Source: an uncultured Halieaceae bacterium (GTDB lineage Bacteria; Pseudomonadota; Gammaproteobacteria; Pseudomonadales; Halieaceae). From it: a DNA stretch of 39,993 nt. Where the stretch lies: assembly GCA_913057135.1 (NCBI GenBank), contig CAJXNM010000026.1, forward strand, positions 1 through 39,993, written 5' to 3'. The number at the start of each line of letters is the position of its first letter. The first letter of the stretch is position 1. The position numbers and the translations under genes are program-made. Positions 9,934 to 18,558 of this stretch are shown here, piece after piece. The notes under the pieces were generated by a model, which was given only the letters and a program-made list of their open reading frames with translations, was not told the DNA's origin and did no database searches.

Positions 9934-11841
9934 CTATGACGCCAATAGCGCCTCGTTATGTTCAAGCTCTTCCTGCAGTTCCAGCCATCGCTCTTCAAGG
10001 GTCGCTAATGCGCTTTTGGCTACACCCTCCTCGCGCACTAGTTCGGCGAGTTCCTCTTTGCGTTCCCCTTGGTAGAGATCGGGGTCGCTCAGGGCATTTT
10101 GTAAATCGGCGAGTTTTGCATGCGCTTGATCCAACTCTCGCTCCGCTTTTTGTAATGCCTGTCGCAGGGGCTTGAGTTTGATCCGTCGTTCGGCGGCTTC
10201 CTGGCGTTGGGCTTTACGGGATTGGCCACTCTCCTCGGTCTTTGCTTTATCCGATGCGACATTGGCGTCGCTGTTGCCCCTAAGGATCCACTGCTCATAG
10301 GCGGCGAGATCATTGTCGTATTCTTCTACGGCACCGTCATCAACCAATAGCAGGGTTTCTACGGAATTGCGCAGCAAGTGGCGATCGTGGCTAACCAATA
10401 GAAGGGCGCCTGAGTAACCCTGAAGTGCCACCTCAAGCGCGTGGCGCATTTCAAGGTCAAGGTGGTTAGTGGGCTCATCAAGTACAAGCAGGTTAGGGTC
10501 TTGCCACACCACCATCGCCAACGCCAGGCGAGCCTTTTCACCCCCCGAGAACGGCGCAATGGAGTCTTTGGCCATATCGCCCCGAAAATTAAAACCCCCA
10601 AGGAAGTCGAGGATGTCCTGCTCACGGGCCGTGGGGCTCAAGCGTTGTATGTGTAACAGCGCACTAGCCTCGAGGTCGAGCACATCGAGCTGTTGTTGAT
10701 CGAAGTAGCCAATCCGCAAATGGGCCCCTTCATGACGCTCACCGGACTTGAGTGGTAACGCGCCTGTTAGGCTTTTCAGTAACGTTGTTTTACCGGCACC
10801 GTTCTTCCCTAGCAGACCGATACGATCCCCCGGGCGCAGGCTCATGTTGATGCGGCTGAGAATGGTTGTGTCGTCATAGCCGACACTGGCCTCGGATAAA
10901 ATGAGTAACGGATCGCTGCTTTTACCCGGTTCAGGAAAGTTAAATTGAAACGGTGAATCGATATGTGCCGGCGCAAGCTGCTGCATGCGCTCAAGCTCCT
11001 TTAACCGGCTTTGGGCCTGCTTAGCTTTAGTGGCCTTGTAGCGAAACCGGCGTACAAAGTCCTCGATTTCAGCGATGCGTCGCTGCTGTTTGTCGAAACT
11101 AGCCTGTTGTTGGGCCATGTGTTCCGCCCGTTGGCGCTCGAAATCTGAGTAGCCGCCTTTATAGAGACCCAGCCGCTGATGCTCGATGCGCATGACTCGC
11201 TCACAGGTGGCATCGATAAAATCCCGATCGTGGGAAATCATTACCAGCGTACCGGGGTAGCTGGCTAGCCAGCGTTGTAACCAGAGTGTGGCATCCAGAT
11301 CTAAGTGGTTAGTGGGCTCGTCGAGAAGCATGAGATCCGAGGGCGTCATCAGCGCCCGACCCAAATTGAGTCGTATACGCCAACCACCAGAGAAGTCGCT
11401 GACGGGTCGCTGGCACTGGGCTTGGGAGAATCCTAGACCTAGCAGCAATTGCTCCGCTCGGCGCAACAAACTGTAACCATCGCAATGCTCTAGAGCTTGA
11501 TGCAGTGTGGCAGCGCGATCGTAGTCACCGCTTTGCTCTGCCTTGGCGATGGCTTCAAGTAGCTCAAAGCTAGCTCGGTCACCGGCGGCGACATAATCGC
11601 GAGCGGGCGCTTGGGTAGCTTCAACCTCCTGCGCCATGTGGGCCAGTCGCAGTGCTTCTAACCCCCGGATAGTGCCGGCATCAGGTGTTAGCTGGCCCAA
11701 AAGCATGGCAAAGAAACTCGATTTACCGCAGCCATTGGCGCCGATCAGGGCGATTTTTTGGCCCGGCTGCAAGGTTGCGGATGCCTGCTCGAGAAGGTTT
11801 TTAGCGCCGCGGCGGAGTTGAATGTTTTCGAGGATGATCAC
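9934..11841 (-). CDS. yheS: ABC-F ATPase YheS
   Basis: A 635-residue soluble protein with two ABC cassettes and no membrane segment, almost the length of E. coli YheS (637). The first Walker A is GANGCGKS (34-41), with signature FSGGWRIRLNL and Walker B MLLDEPTNHLDLD. The second set is GKNGAGKT, FSGGEKARLAL and VLDEPTNHLDLE. The linker KATKAKQAQSRLKELERM is the ABC-F P-site tRNA-interaction motif region, and the C-terminus is a charged coiled coil. ABC-F proteins act in the E site of the ribosome to resolve stalled peptidyl transfer. The same-strand ATM1 exporter ends 71 bases upstream. Confidence 0.95.
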   Translation of the reverse strand: MIILENIQLRRGAKNLLEQASATLQPGQKIALIGANGCGKSSFFAMLLGQLTPDAGTIRGLEALRLAHMAQEVEATQAPARDYVAAGDRASFELLEAIAKAEQSGDYDRAATLHQALEHCDGYSLLRRAEQLLLGLGFSQAQCQRPVSDFSGGWRIRLNLGRALMTPSDLMLLDEPTNHLDLDATLWLQRWLASYPGTLVMISHDRDFIDATCERVMRIEHQRLGLYKGGYSDFERQRAEHMAQQQASFDKQQRRIAEIEDFVRRFRYKATKAKQAQSRLKELERMQQLAPAHIDSPFQFNFPEPGKSSDPLLILSEASVGYDDTTILSRINMSLRPGDRIGLLGKNGAGKTTLLKSLTGALPLKSGERHEGAHLRIGYFDQQQLDVLDLEASALLHIQRLSPTAREQDILDFLGGFNFRGDMAKDSIAPFSGGEKARLALAMVVWQDPNLLVLDEPTNHLDLEMRHALEVALQGYSGALLLVSHDRHLLRNSVETLLLVDDGAVEEYDNDLAAYEQWILRGNSDANVASDKAKTEESGQSRKAQRQEAAERRIKLKPLRQALQKAERELDQAHAKLADLQNALSDPDLYQGERKEELAELVREEGVAKSALATLEERWLELQEELEHNEALLAS

Positions 11842-11912
11842 GGGTCATTGGCGGGTTGGGTAGAGGTGGAGAGTGTAACCCCCACGTGGTTAGTTTGCTT
11901 GCCAGTGGCGGC

Positions 11913-13706
11913 TCATGTTTGCGAGCGCTGTTGCGCCTGCCAAAGCGAGGCGTAGGTGCCGTCTCTGGCGAGAAGGTCGGTGTGTTGGCCCTGCTCCACC
12001 ACGACGCCATTTTGCAGCACTACGATGGAATCTGCATCGACAATGGTCGACAGTCGATGGGCAATGACCACGGCAGTGTGGTGACCCGCCAGCTCTCGAA
12101 AGGCTGACAGCACGGCTTGTTCCGATTGGCTGTCTAGGCTCGAGGTGGCTTCATCGAACACCAGGATCGGTGCATCTTTGAGCACTGCGCGGGCAATAGC
12201 CACCCGTTGGCGCTCACCACCGGATAATTTTAAACCCCGCTCACCGACCAGGGTATCGAGCCCGTCGGGAAGCCGCGCCACAAAGTCCTCGAGATGCGCT
12301 GCTCGAACCGCTGCAGCAACCGCATCATCATCGGCACTGGGCTTGCCGTAGCGAATATTCTCCCGCAGCGAATCGTTGAACAGCACACAGTCTTGGGGAA
12401 CGATGGCTATGTGTTGCCGCAGGCTGTCTTGGCTCACCCTGTGAATGGGTGTGCCATCGATACTAATGGTGCCGCTGTCCGGGTCGTAAAAACGAAACAA
12501 GAGTTTAATCAAGGTCGATTTGCCCGCGCCGCTGGCGCCCACAATCGCCACGGTTTGACCACCCTCAATGGTCAAGTCTAAACCCCTGAGTACCGTGCGT
12601 TCGGTCTGGTAGGCGAAATGTACCTGCTGGAATTGTATGCGTCCGGGACCCACTCTGAGTGTGCTGGCATCGGGTGCATCGGCGACCTTTGGTTGTCGAT
12701 CGAGCAATTTGAACATCGTTTCAATATTTGCCAGGGAGGCTTTGATCTCCCGATAGACAAAACCCAGAAACCCCAGTGGCATAAATAACTGCAGCATGAA
12801 CTGGTTAATTAAAACGAAGTCTCCCAGGGTTAGTTGTCCGCGCTGCACGCTGAAGGCGGCCATACCCACCATGAAGGTTTGGGATAGGGCAATGATGAGT
12901 GCCTGGCCACCATTTAACGCAAACAGGGATAGCCGATTCTTTTGACGCGCATCTTGCCATTGTTGCAGGGACTGATCGTAGCGGCTGGCTTCGTACTGCT
13001 CGTTGTTGAAGTACTTCACCGTTTCGTAGTTCAGCAGGCTGTCGACGGCCCGGGTATTGCTGTTCGAGTCTGCTTCATTAACAGCCCGCACAAAATGCGT
13101 GCGCCAACGGGTGGCACGAAATGAAAACCAGGCATAAACCACCACCGACGCTAGCACGACCCCGGTATAGCTAAAGCCATAGTTGAACCACAAAATGCCC
13201 GCCACCATGCCAATTTCGAATAGGGTTGGCGCAATATTGAAAATGAAGAAGCGCAGCAGGAAGCTGATCCCCGAGGTGCCCCGCTCAATGTCCCGGGCGA
13301 GACCTCCGGTGCGCCGGTTTAAGTGATAATCCAAGTCCAGCCGATGCACATGCTCGAATACCTGCAGGCCAATACGGTGCATTGCCGCTTCCGTCACTCG
13401 GCCAAACAGTGTGTCTCTTAATTCTGCAAATAAGGTGTTAGCGAAGCGAGCGCCGCCGTAGGCCAATACCATCATGAGCAACATAGTGCCGCCCACCGCA
13501 GGCGCATCGCCGTCGAGACCATCAACGAGGGCTTTTAACAGGAATGGAATAAGGAGTAGGCCGCCCTTCGCCGCCAGCAGGAATAGCAGTGCCAGTGCCA
13601 CCCGCATTTTGTGCTCGGCCAGCACGGGACTCAGCCTTTGCCAGAGCTTGGGTAACAAGACACGGCTAGCTTGTGCCGACAGGGTTTCGGTTTGCTTGGT
13701 GCGCAT
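11913..13706 (-). CDS. ATM1/HMT1-type ABC exporter (fused permease and ATPase)
   Basis: A ~597-residue half-transporter. Six transmembrane helices occupy about residues 35-325, then one ATPase domain with Walker A GASGAGKS (390-397), Q-loop PQDC, signature LSGGERQR (494-501), Walker B ILVFDEA (514-520) and IAHRLST. Membrane-domain segments such as HLNRRTGGLARDIERG and NYETVKYFNNEQYE are typical of the mitochondrial Atm1/bacterial heavy-metal family, which exports glutathione conjugates, polysulfides or metal-thiol complexes. It works as a homodimer in the inner membrane. The ATG at 13706 is preferred over that at 13739; neither has a clear ribosome site. Longer frames to 13925 would overlap aidB. 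It is divergent from aidB. Confidence 0.92.
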   Translation of the reverse strand: MRTKQTETLSAQASRVLLPKLWQRLSPVLAEHKMRVALALLFLLAAKGGLLLIPFLLKALVDGLDGDAPAVGGTMLLMMVLAYGGARFANTLFAELRDTLFGRVTEAAMHRIGLQVFEHVHRLDLDYHLNRRTGGLARDIERGTSGISFLLRFFIFNIAPTLFEIGMVAGILWFNYGFSYTGVVLASVVVYAWFSFRATRWRTHFVRAVNEADSNSNTRAVDSLLNYETVKYFNNEQYEASRYDQSLQQWQDARQKNRLSLFALNGGQALIIALSQTFMVGMAAFSVQRGQLTLGDFVLINQFMLQLFMPLGFLGFVYREIKASLANIETMFKLLDRQPKVADAPDASTLRVGPGRIQFQQVHFAYQTERTVLRGLDLTIEGGQTVAIVGASGAGKSTLIKLLFRFYDPDSGTISIDGTPIHRVSQDSLRQHIAIVPQDCVLFNDSLRENIRYGKPSADDDAVAAAVRAAHLEDFVARLPDGLDTLVGERGLKLSGGERQRVAIARAVLKDAPILVFDEATSSLDSQSEQAVLSAFRELAGHHTAVVIAHRLSTIVDADSIVVLQNGVVVEQGQHTDLLARDGTYASLWQAQQRSQT

Positions 13707-13772
13707 GATGTAGGACAGCCAGAAAGGACGCGGTACCATGGTAACAAATACCGATAACAGCGCAGGATGCCA

Positions 13773-15449
13773 ATGAACAGCACGCCACCCCCCGTTCATT
13801 TTGATGACAGCACTGAAACCCACCAGGTACTGAATCAGAGCCGTCCGCTGGAGGGCTACAACAGTTACACCGGTGATACCGCGCTTCGCGAGGCGGTAGA
13901 GCGCCACGGTGCCCTGTGGGCGCAAGCCGATTTAGTGGCTCACGGTGAGCGTTGTGGCAGCGCTGATGTGTACCAGTGGGGTTTTGATGCCAATGCCTTC
14001 AAACCTCAGTTTGCAAGCCATGACCGGCAGGGTTTCCGGGTGGATTTGGTGACCTATCACGAGAGTTACCACCGGCTCATGAATCTGGCGATGACCGAGG
14101 GTTTGCATGCCGACCCCTGGCTTGACCCTAGAGAAGGTGCCCACGTGGCCCGGGCGGCTAAATATTTTTTACAAGCCCAGGTTGAGTCGGGTCACGGTTG
14201 CCCGGTCACTATGACGTTCGCCGCCATACCCACCCTGAAGTTGGCTCCCCATGTGGCGAGTCAGTGGTGCCCAAAAATACTTAAGCGTCAGTACGACCCC
14301 CGCAACATCCCCCATACCGACAAAGACTGTCTAACGGTTGGTATGGGGATGACCGAGAAACAGGGGGGCTCTGACGTAAGAGCTAATACCACCCGAGCCC
14401 AACGTGTCACAAACGATGTTTGGGAGTTAACCGGCCACAAATGGTTTACCTCCGCGCCCATGTGCGACGGCTTTTTGGTTCTTGCCCAAACCGAGGCGGG
14501 GGTCACCTGCTTTTTGGTGCCACGTTGGCGCGACGATGGCTCTAAAAACCCGCTGTACGTGCAGCGTTTAAAGAACAAAATGGGCAATGTGGCTAACGCG
14601 TCGTCGGAGATCGAGATGCGACGCGCCATGGGCTGGTTGGTGGGCGAACCCGGAAGAGGCATACCGGCCATTATTCAGATGGTTGCTATGACGCGGTTTG
14701 ACTGCATGATCGGCTCAGCGGCCGCCCAGCGACAAGCCCTCTCCCAGGCCATCAATCACGCTGTGGGACGCCAAGCCTTTGGCCACCCGCTGCTTGAACA
14801 ACCCCTTATGCGTCAGGTACTGGCGGACTTGGCCCTGGAAGTTGAAGGATCCATTGCGTTAACCATGCGCATGGCCGAAGCCCTCGATCGCAGTTTGTCG
14901 CCCCAGGGGAGTCCGCACGAGGATCTACTGCTGCGCTTGGGTCTACCCGTCGGAAAATATTGGATCTGTAAGCGCACCCCTGGTTTGGTGTACGAAGCTA
15001 TGGAGTGTCTTGGAGGCAACGGTGTTACCGAGGAGTTCATTATGGCGCGGCTCTACCGGGATGCGCCTATCAACGCCATTTGGGAGGGCTCGGGCAACAT
15101 TCAGGCCCTTGATGTATGGCGTGCTATCGGCAAGTCCCCTGGGGTCATTGACGCTTGGCTATCCGAGCTTGAGATTACTCAAAATGCCCATCCACTGCTG
15201 GATAAGGCCGTATCAGCGCTTAAAACCATGTTGTATGCCCAACAGAATCAAGAGGCTCAGGCGCGGGTCGTGGCGGTACAACTTGCCTTAACGTTACAGG
15301 CCAGTTTGCTGGTTCGCGGGGGCAGCAGCGCCGTCGCCGAGGCTTTCATCCAGTCGCGCCTGGGTGCCGGTGTGGCTGCGGGTCTGACCTTTGGTACCTT
15401 ACCCGAAGGCCTTGACGTGACGACCCTGTTGCAGCGGGCGGCCCCTTAA
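13773..15449 (+). CDS. aidB: AidB-like acyl-CoA dehydrogenase-family flavoprotein
   Basis: A 558-residue acyl-CoA dehydrogenase-fold protein that follows E. coli AidB over its length: VFNQ-like NQSRPLEGYN start, CPVTMTFAA, GMGMTEKQGGSDVRANTTRA, GHKWFTSAP, AMTRFDC, QPLMRQVLADLALEVEG and the late SGNIQALDVWR. AidB belongs to the Ada adaptive response to alkylation and binds FAD and DNA; its catalytic activity is debated. Isovaleryl-CoA dehydrogenase activity is an alternative. The ATG at 13773 has AGGA about six bases upstream; the ATG two codons earlier does not. It is divergent from the ABC exporter with only ~66 bases between. No ada gene is in the window, but an AlkB-type gene lies 5 kb away. 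Confidence 0.88.
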   Translation: MNSTPPPVHFDDSTETHQVLNQSRPLEGYNSYTGDTALREAVERHGALWAQADLVAHGERCGSADVYQWGFDANAFKPQFASHDRQGFRVDLVTYHESYHRLMNLAMTEGLHADPWLDPREGAHVARAAKYFLQAQVESGHGCPVTMTFAAIPTLKLAPHVASQWCPKILKRQYDPRNIPHTDKDCLTVGMGMTEKQGGSDVRANTTRAQRVTNDVWELTGHKWFTSAPMCDGFLVLAQTEAGVTCFLVPRWRDDGSKNPLYVQRLKNKMGNVANASSEIEMRRAMGWLVGEPGRGIPAIIQMVAMTRFDCMIGSAAAQRQALSQAINHAVGRQAFGHPLLEQPLMRQVLADLALEVEGSIALTMRMAEALDRSLSPQGSPHEDLLLRLGLPVGKYWICKRTPGLVYEAMECLGGNGVTEEFIMARLYRDAPINAIWEGSGNIQALDVWRAIGKSPGVIDAWLSELEITQNAHPLLDKAVSALKTMLYAQQNQEAQARVVAVQLALTLQASLLVRGGSSAVAEAFIQSRLGAGVAAGLTFGTLPEGLDVTTLLQRAAP

Positions 15450-15463
15450 GCTGGGTAAAACAA

Positions 15464-15492
15464 CACAGCCGCAGCTCGAAGCTACGGCTGTG
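15464..15492 (-). terminator. rho-independent terminator for the VOC gene
   Basis: CACAGCCG pairs with CGGCTGTG, and inside it AGCT pairs with AGCT around a CGA loop, with one C/A mismatch. On the minus strand the stem is followed by TTGTTTT, a usable U-tract, and it lies 11 bases past the VOC stop. On the plus strand it sits 14 bases after the aidB stop and could also slow transcription from that side. Confidence 0.6.
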
Positions 15493-15502
15493 AAGTGAGT
15501 AC

Positions 15503-15880
15503 CTACATACGGCAGAGAGCGCAGACTTTATTGCCTGAGGGGTCGCGCAGATACGCGAGATACAACCGACCCAAGCCGCCCTCACGAACGCCTGGAGGAT
15601 CTTCACAGCTGGTGCCACCTGCGGCTAAACCGGCCGCATGCCAAGCATCTGCAGCTTCAGGTGTTGCAGCAGCAAAGCCAATGGTGCTGCCATTACCGTG
15701 GCAGGCGGGGTTGCCATCAATGGGCAGGCTGACGGCAAAAATGCCCGTTTCGGTCATGTAAAACAGACGACCTTTGTCGTCGGTAATGCCGGGGCCATAG
15801 CCGAGCGCACCCAGAATGGCATCGTAAAAAGTTCTTGATGCGTCGATATCGTTACTGCCAACCATGACATGGCTAAACAT
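15503..15880 (-). CDS. VOC-superfamily (glyoxalase-like) protein
   Basis: A 125-residue single-domain vicinal oxygen chelate protein. MFSHVMVGSNDIDASRTFY is the usual first strand and helix, with H4 as a likely metal ligand. YLAYLRDPSGNKVCAL forms the C-terminal strand containing the usual 'DPxGN'. Small VOC proteins act as dimers in isomerase, lyase, dioxygenase or resistance reactions, so the function is open. The start is secure: GGAGG lies five bases before the ATG. It has a downstream terminator and is monocistronic. Confidence 0.88.
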   Translation of the reverse strand: MFSHVMVGSNDIDASRTFYDAILGALGYGPGITDDKGRLFYMTETGIFAVSLPIDGNPACHGNGSTIGFAAATPEAADAWHAAGLAAGGTSCEDPPGVREGGLGRLYLAYLRDPSGNKVCALCRM

Positions 15881-16049
15881 GTTACCTCCTGTTATTTGTC
15901 GTTACGGCCACCCGTTGTTCACATTGCGGGTTACCGCTCGGTGATTGCTACCAGCGCAACCTCAGTTGCTGGCATAGGCATAGTGGTCTATCCCCCAATG
16001 CTTGCCAAGTTAAAGACGTTTGGCCCAGAGATTTAATTGGGACATTTGG

Positions 16050-16938
16050 GTGAAAAAAGCGCATTTTATTTTGCTTGCTCCCAAGACAGAACTGCCGGAT
16101 GCTCATCTACCCAACTACGAAGCGGCTGTGTATGCGTTTGGTGTCTTTTGATGCTCTGCGTGTGCTCGGTTTTCCGAACACATTTTGTATTAAACCCGAG
16201 CACTGGCTCCGCGACAGGGAGCGTGTGCGCGCCGCTGATTGGGTGCTGTTTCCCGCCTATTGGCAGCTACCGCCACTGGTGTTTGGACTCAATGCTCGTA
16301 TCTTCCCCAGCCTTGCCACCTACATTACCGGCCATACCAAGGTGGAAATGACTCGCGCCTTGGAAGCGGTGGTACCGAATCATCTGCCCACCACCTTAAT
16401 CGCTGCCAATACGCCTAATGGCGCCGATGAGATTTTCCATCAGATGTTAATGCCCTTTGTGGCTAAAACCCCCAAGAGCAGTATGGGCGAGGGGGTGTTT
16501 ATGATCACCAACGAGAGCGACTGGCGCCGTTATCTGGTTCAAACTGACATTATTTATGCTCAGGAGTACCTGCCCATCGATCGTGATCTGCGGGTTGTTT
16601 GGGTGGGCGATGGGGTTATCGACGCCTATTGGCGGCTTGGGGCTGGCTTGAGTTTCCGCAACAACGTGGCAAGAGGTGGGCAAATTATGCGTGGTCCCGC
16701 GCCGGAAGCCGCCCTTGAGCTGGTCGCTCGCGCAGCCCGCGGTTTAGGCATCGACCACGCGGGCTTCGATGTGGCTATGGTGGGCGGGCAGCCTTATATT
16801 CTGGAGTTTAATCGTCTGTTCGGTACCCGGGGTGTCGATGGTCATCAGCTACGGGACGCTATCTTGGGTTACCTACACGCCAATAGCACACCGCGAGACC
16901 CAGACCACCCGCAGCCAGCACCACCGGTTGCTGTTTAA
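16050..16938 (+). CDS. ATP-grasp domain protein, N-terminus in a different frame (apparent +1 frameshift)
   Basis: From about 16150 the frame encodes ~262 residues of an ATP-grasp (RimK-like) protein. A pre-ATP-grasp region is followed by FVAKTPKSSMGEGVF (ATP-binding loop), IIYAQEYLPIDRDLRVVWVGDGVI, and the Mg2+-binding GGQPYILEFNRLFGTRG. This frame has no convincing start: TTG 16075 and ATG 16099 yield unlikely basic sequence. The GTG at 16050, with GGGA upstream, opens another frame reading KKAHFILLAPKTELPDAHL...YEAAVYAFGVF before TGA at 16149, which looks like the missing first strand of the domain. Reading one base ahead at TTT-TGA joins both parts. It may be a broken gene, a sequence error or programmed frameshifting. 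If neither applies, ATG 16132 is the likeliest start. The stop overlaps the convergent BCCT stop. Confidence 0.72.
16140..16152 (+). other. candidate +1 frameshift site
   Basis: Codons in the upstream frame read GGT GTC TTT TGA. Slipping forward one base lets the Phe tRNA re-pair with TTT and the next codon become GAT, joining the downstream frame. This resembles the prfB site (CTT TGA C). A GGTG a few bases upstream could pair weakly with anti-SD. A one-base gain in the TTTT run would give the same picture. Confidence 0.4.
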
Positions 16939-18473
16939 TGCTCTGTGCCCCGGTCGAGCACACCGAAGACGCCCCATAGTGTGGGCAGCAACAAGATCGA
17001 TACCGGCACAGCGGTGACGACAATAAAGCTTTGCAGTTTGCCAATACCGCCGCCGGTGCCGGTAATGAGCACCATGGCGGTGATGCCCATCGCTAGGCCC
17101 CAGAAGACCCTCAGCCATAAGGGCGGATGCTCGGCACCCGAGGATACAACCGCCAAGCTATAGGTCATCGAGTCGCCGGTTGTAGCCACAAAGAGTGTGG
17201 CAAGCAGTAAGAATAAAACCGATACCAAAGTTCCCATAGGTAGCCCTTGGGTCATAGCTAACAAGGCCGCGGGTAAGTTGAAGCCGGTAAAGGGCTCTGA
17301 GATGGCCCCTGGCTGATTGACCTCGATGCCTAGTCCTGTGCCGCCGACTATCGCGAACCAGACCATCGTGAGTAGGGGTGCCACGATAGACATCATCAAA
17401 ATGATGCTGCGTGCGCTGCGCCCGCGGCTGACGCGAGCAATGAAGATGGCCATCATGGGCGTGTAGCCGATGAACCAGCCCCAAAAGAACACTGTCCAGT
17501 AACTGAGCCAGCCGGGGTCGCCGAATAATCCCGCCTCACCCCGATAAAGTGCCATGGGTAAAAAATCCCTTATGTGAACACCTAAGGCCGAAAAAAGATT
17601 GCTCATAATGAACGTGCTTGGCCCTGCAATGACCAGAAATAGCAAGAGCAAAGCCCCGAGCACAATATTGAGGCGGCTTAGGATCTGAATACCTCGATGC
17701 ATACCGCTAACCGCTGAGGTTAAGTACACCGCCATGAGCCCTGCAATAGTGACCAATTGAGTGAACAGGGTGTCGGGCACACCGAACAGCACGTGTAGTC
17801 CGTAACTAATTTGCACACCCAGAAAACCGATGGGTCCAACCGTGCCCGCGAACACACTCAGGGCTGACACAATATCGGCGGTATCACCAACCCACCCGTG
17901 TATCGCGCGCCGACCAAGCACTGGGTACAACAACGTCCGAGGCGCCAGTGGCAAGCCTTGATCATAGTGCAAGCGCATAAGTACGACGGCGCCCACGCTA
18001 CCCAGTATGGACCAGGCGAGAAATCCCCAGTGTAAGAACGACTGGGACAATGCAAGCGGAATGGCACTCTGAGACAGGGGGGCTATGTCACCATGGATAG
18101 GGGGTGGGCTGACAAAGTGGGCGATGGGTTCCGCGGCTGCCCAAAACACACCGCCACCTGCCAACAACGTGCAGAGAATCATCGTGACCCATTGAAATAG
18201 AGGGAACTCAGCGCTCTCTCTTGCCCCCAAACGCGCTTTTGCCGATGGCCTTGCGGACAAAGCTAGGGCAACCGCAAAGTTGGCTAGCAGCAGTAGCTGC
18301 CAGTAGCCACCAAAGTACTTGGCCGACCACGCGAAGCTGGTATCAACCTGGCGCGCAAATCCCTCGGTATCGACAAAGAAATAGCCCACAAACAGGGCCA
18401 CCAGCACGGTGCTAATAACGGTGACATGGGCGTAGCGAACGGATTGCTGGGTCTGCGCAGTACTATGACTCAT
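16935..18473 (-). CDS. BCCT-family betaine/carnitine/choline-type transporter
   Basis: A 512-residue inner-membrane protein with twelve predicted helices and short termini. Family motifs include GGGVFWAAAEPIAHF in helix 3, TSAVSGMHRGIQILSRLN in helix 7, and WTVFFWGWFIGYTPMMAIFIARVSRGR in helix 8. The tryptophans of helix 8 form the aromatic cage for quaternary ammonium groups. BCCT carriers import glycine betaine, choline, carnitine, DMSP or related zwitterions by Na+ or H+ symport. The C-terminal tail is short, unlike osmosensing BetP, so a nutritional carrier is plausible. It is 11 kb from the amine-catabolic cluster, so a link to it is only suggestive. The stop codon overlaps that of the opposing ATP-grasp gene. 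Confidence 0.93.
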   Translation of the reverse strand: MSHSTAQTQQSVRYAHVTVISTVLVALFVGYFFVDTEGFARQVDTSFAWSAKYFGGYWQLLLLANFAVALALSARPSAKARLGARESAEFPLFQWVTMILCTLLAGGGVFWAAAEPIAHFVSPPPIHGDIAPLSQSAIPLALSQSFLHWGFLAWSILGSVGAVVLMRLHYDQGLPLAPRTLLYPVLGRRAIHGWVGDTADIVSALSVFAGTVGPIGFLGVQISYGLHVLFGVPDTLFTQLVTIAGLMAVYLTSAVSGMHRGIQILSRLNIVLGALLLLFLVIAGPSTFIMSNLFSALGVHIRDFLPMALYRGEAGLFGDPGWLSYWTVFFWGWFIGYTPMMAIFIARVSRGRSARSIILMMSIVAPLLTMVWFAIVGGTGLGIEVNQPGAISEPFTGFNLPAALLAMTQGLPMGTLVSVLFLLLATLFVATTGDSMTYSLAVVSSGAEHPPLWLRVFWGLAMGITAMVLITGTGGGIGKLQSFIVVTAVPVSILLLPTLWGVFGVLDRGTEH

Positions 18474-18558
18474 GGGTACTCATTAGTAGTTATGTGGCAC
18501 CAGCCTAGCATCTGACTCCCGTGGGGGCACGCCAGTGGTCAGAGACTGTGTACCCGAA

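Noticed and set aside
13740-13925. N-terminal extension of the ATM1-type exporter
   Set aside because: It overlaps the start of aidB on the other strand and has no exporter-like sequence.
16075-16131. TTG 16075 or ATG 16099 as the start of the ATP-grasp gene
   Set aside because: The encoded residues look random, while the frame from GTG 16050 over the same bases looks like real protein.
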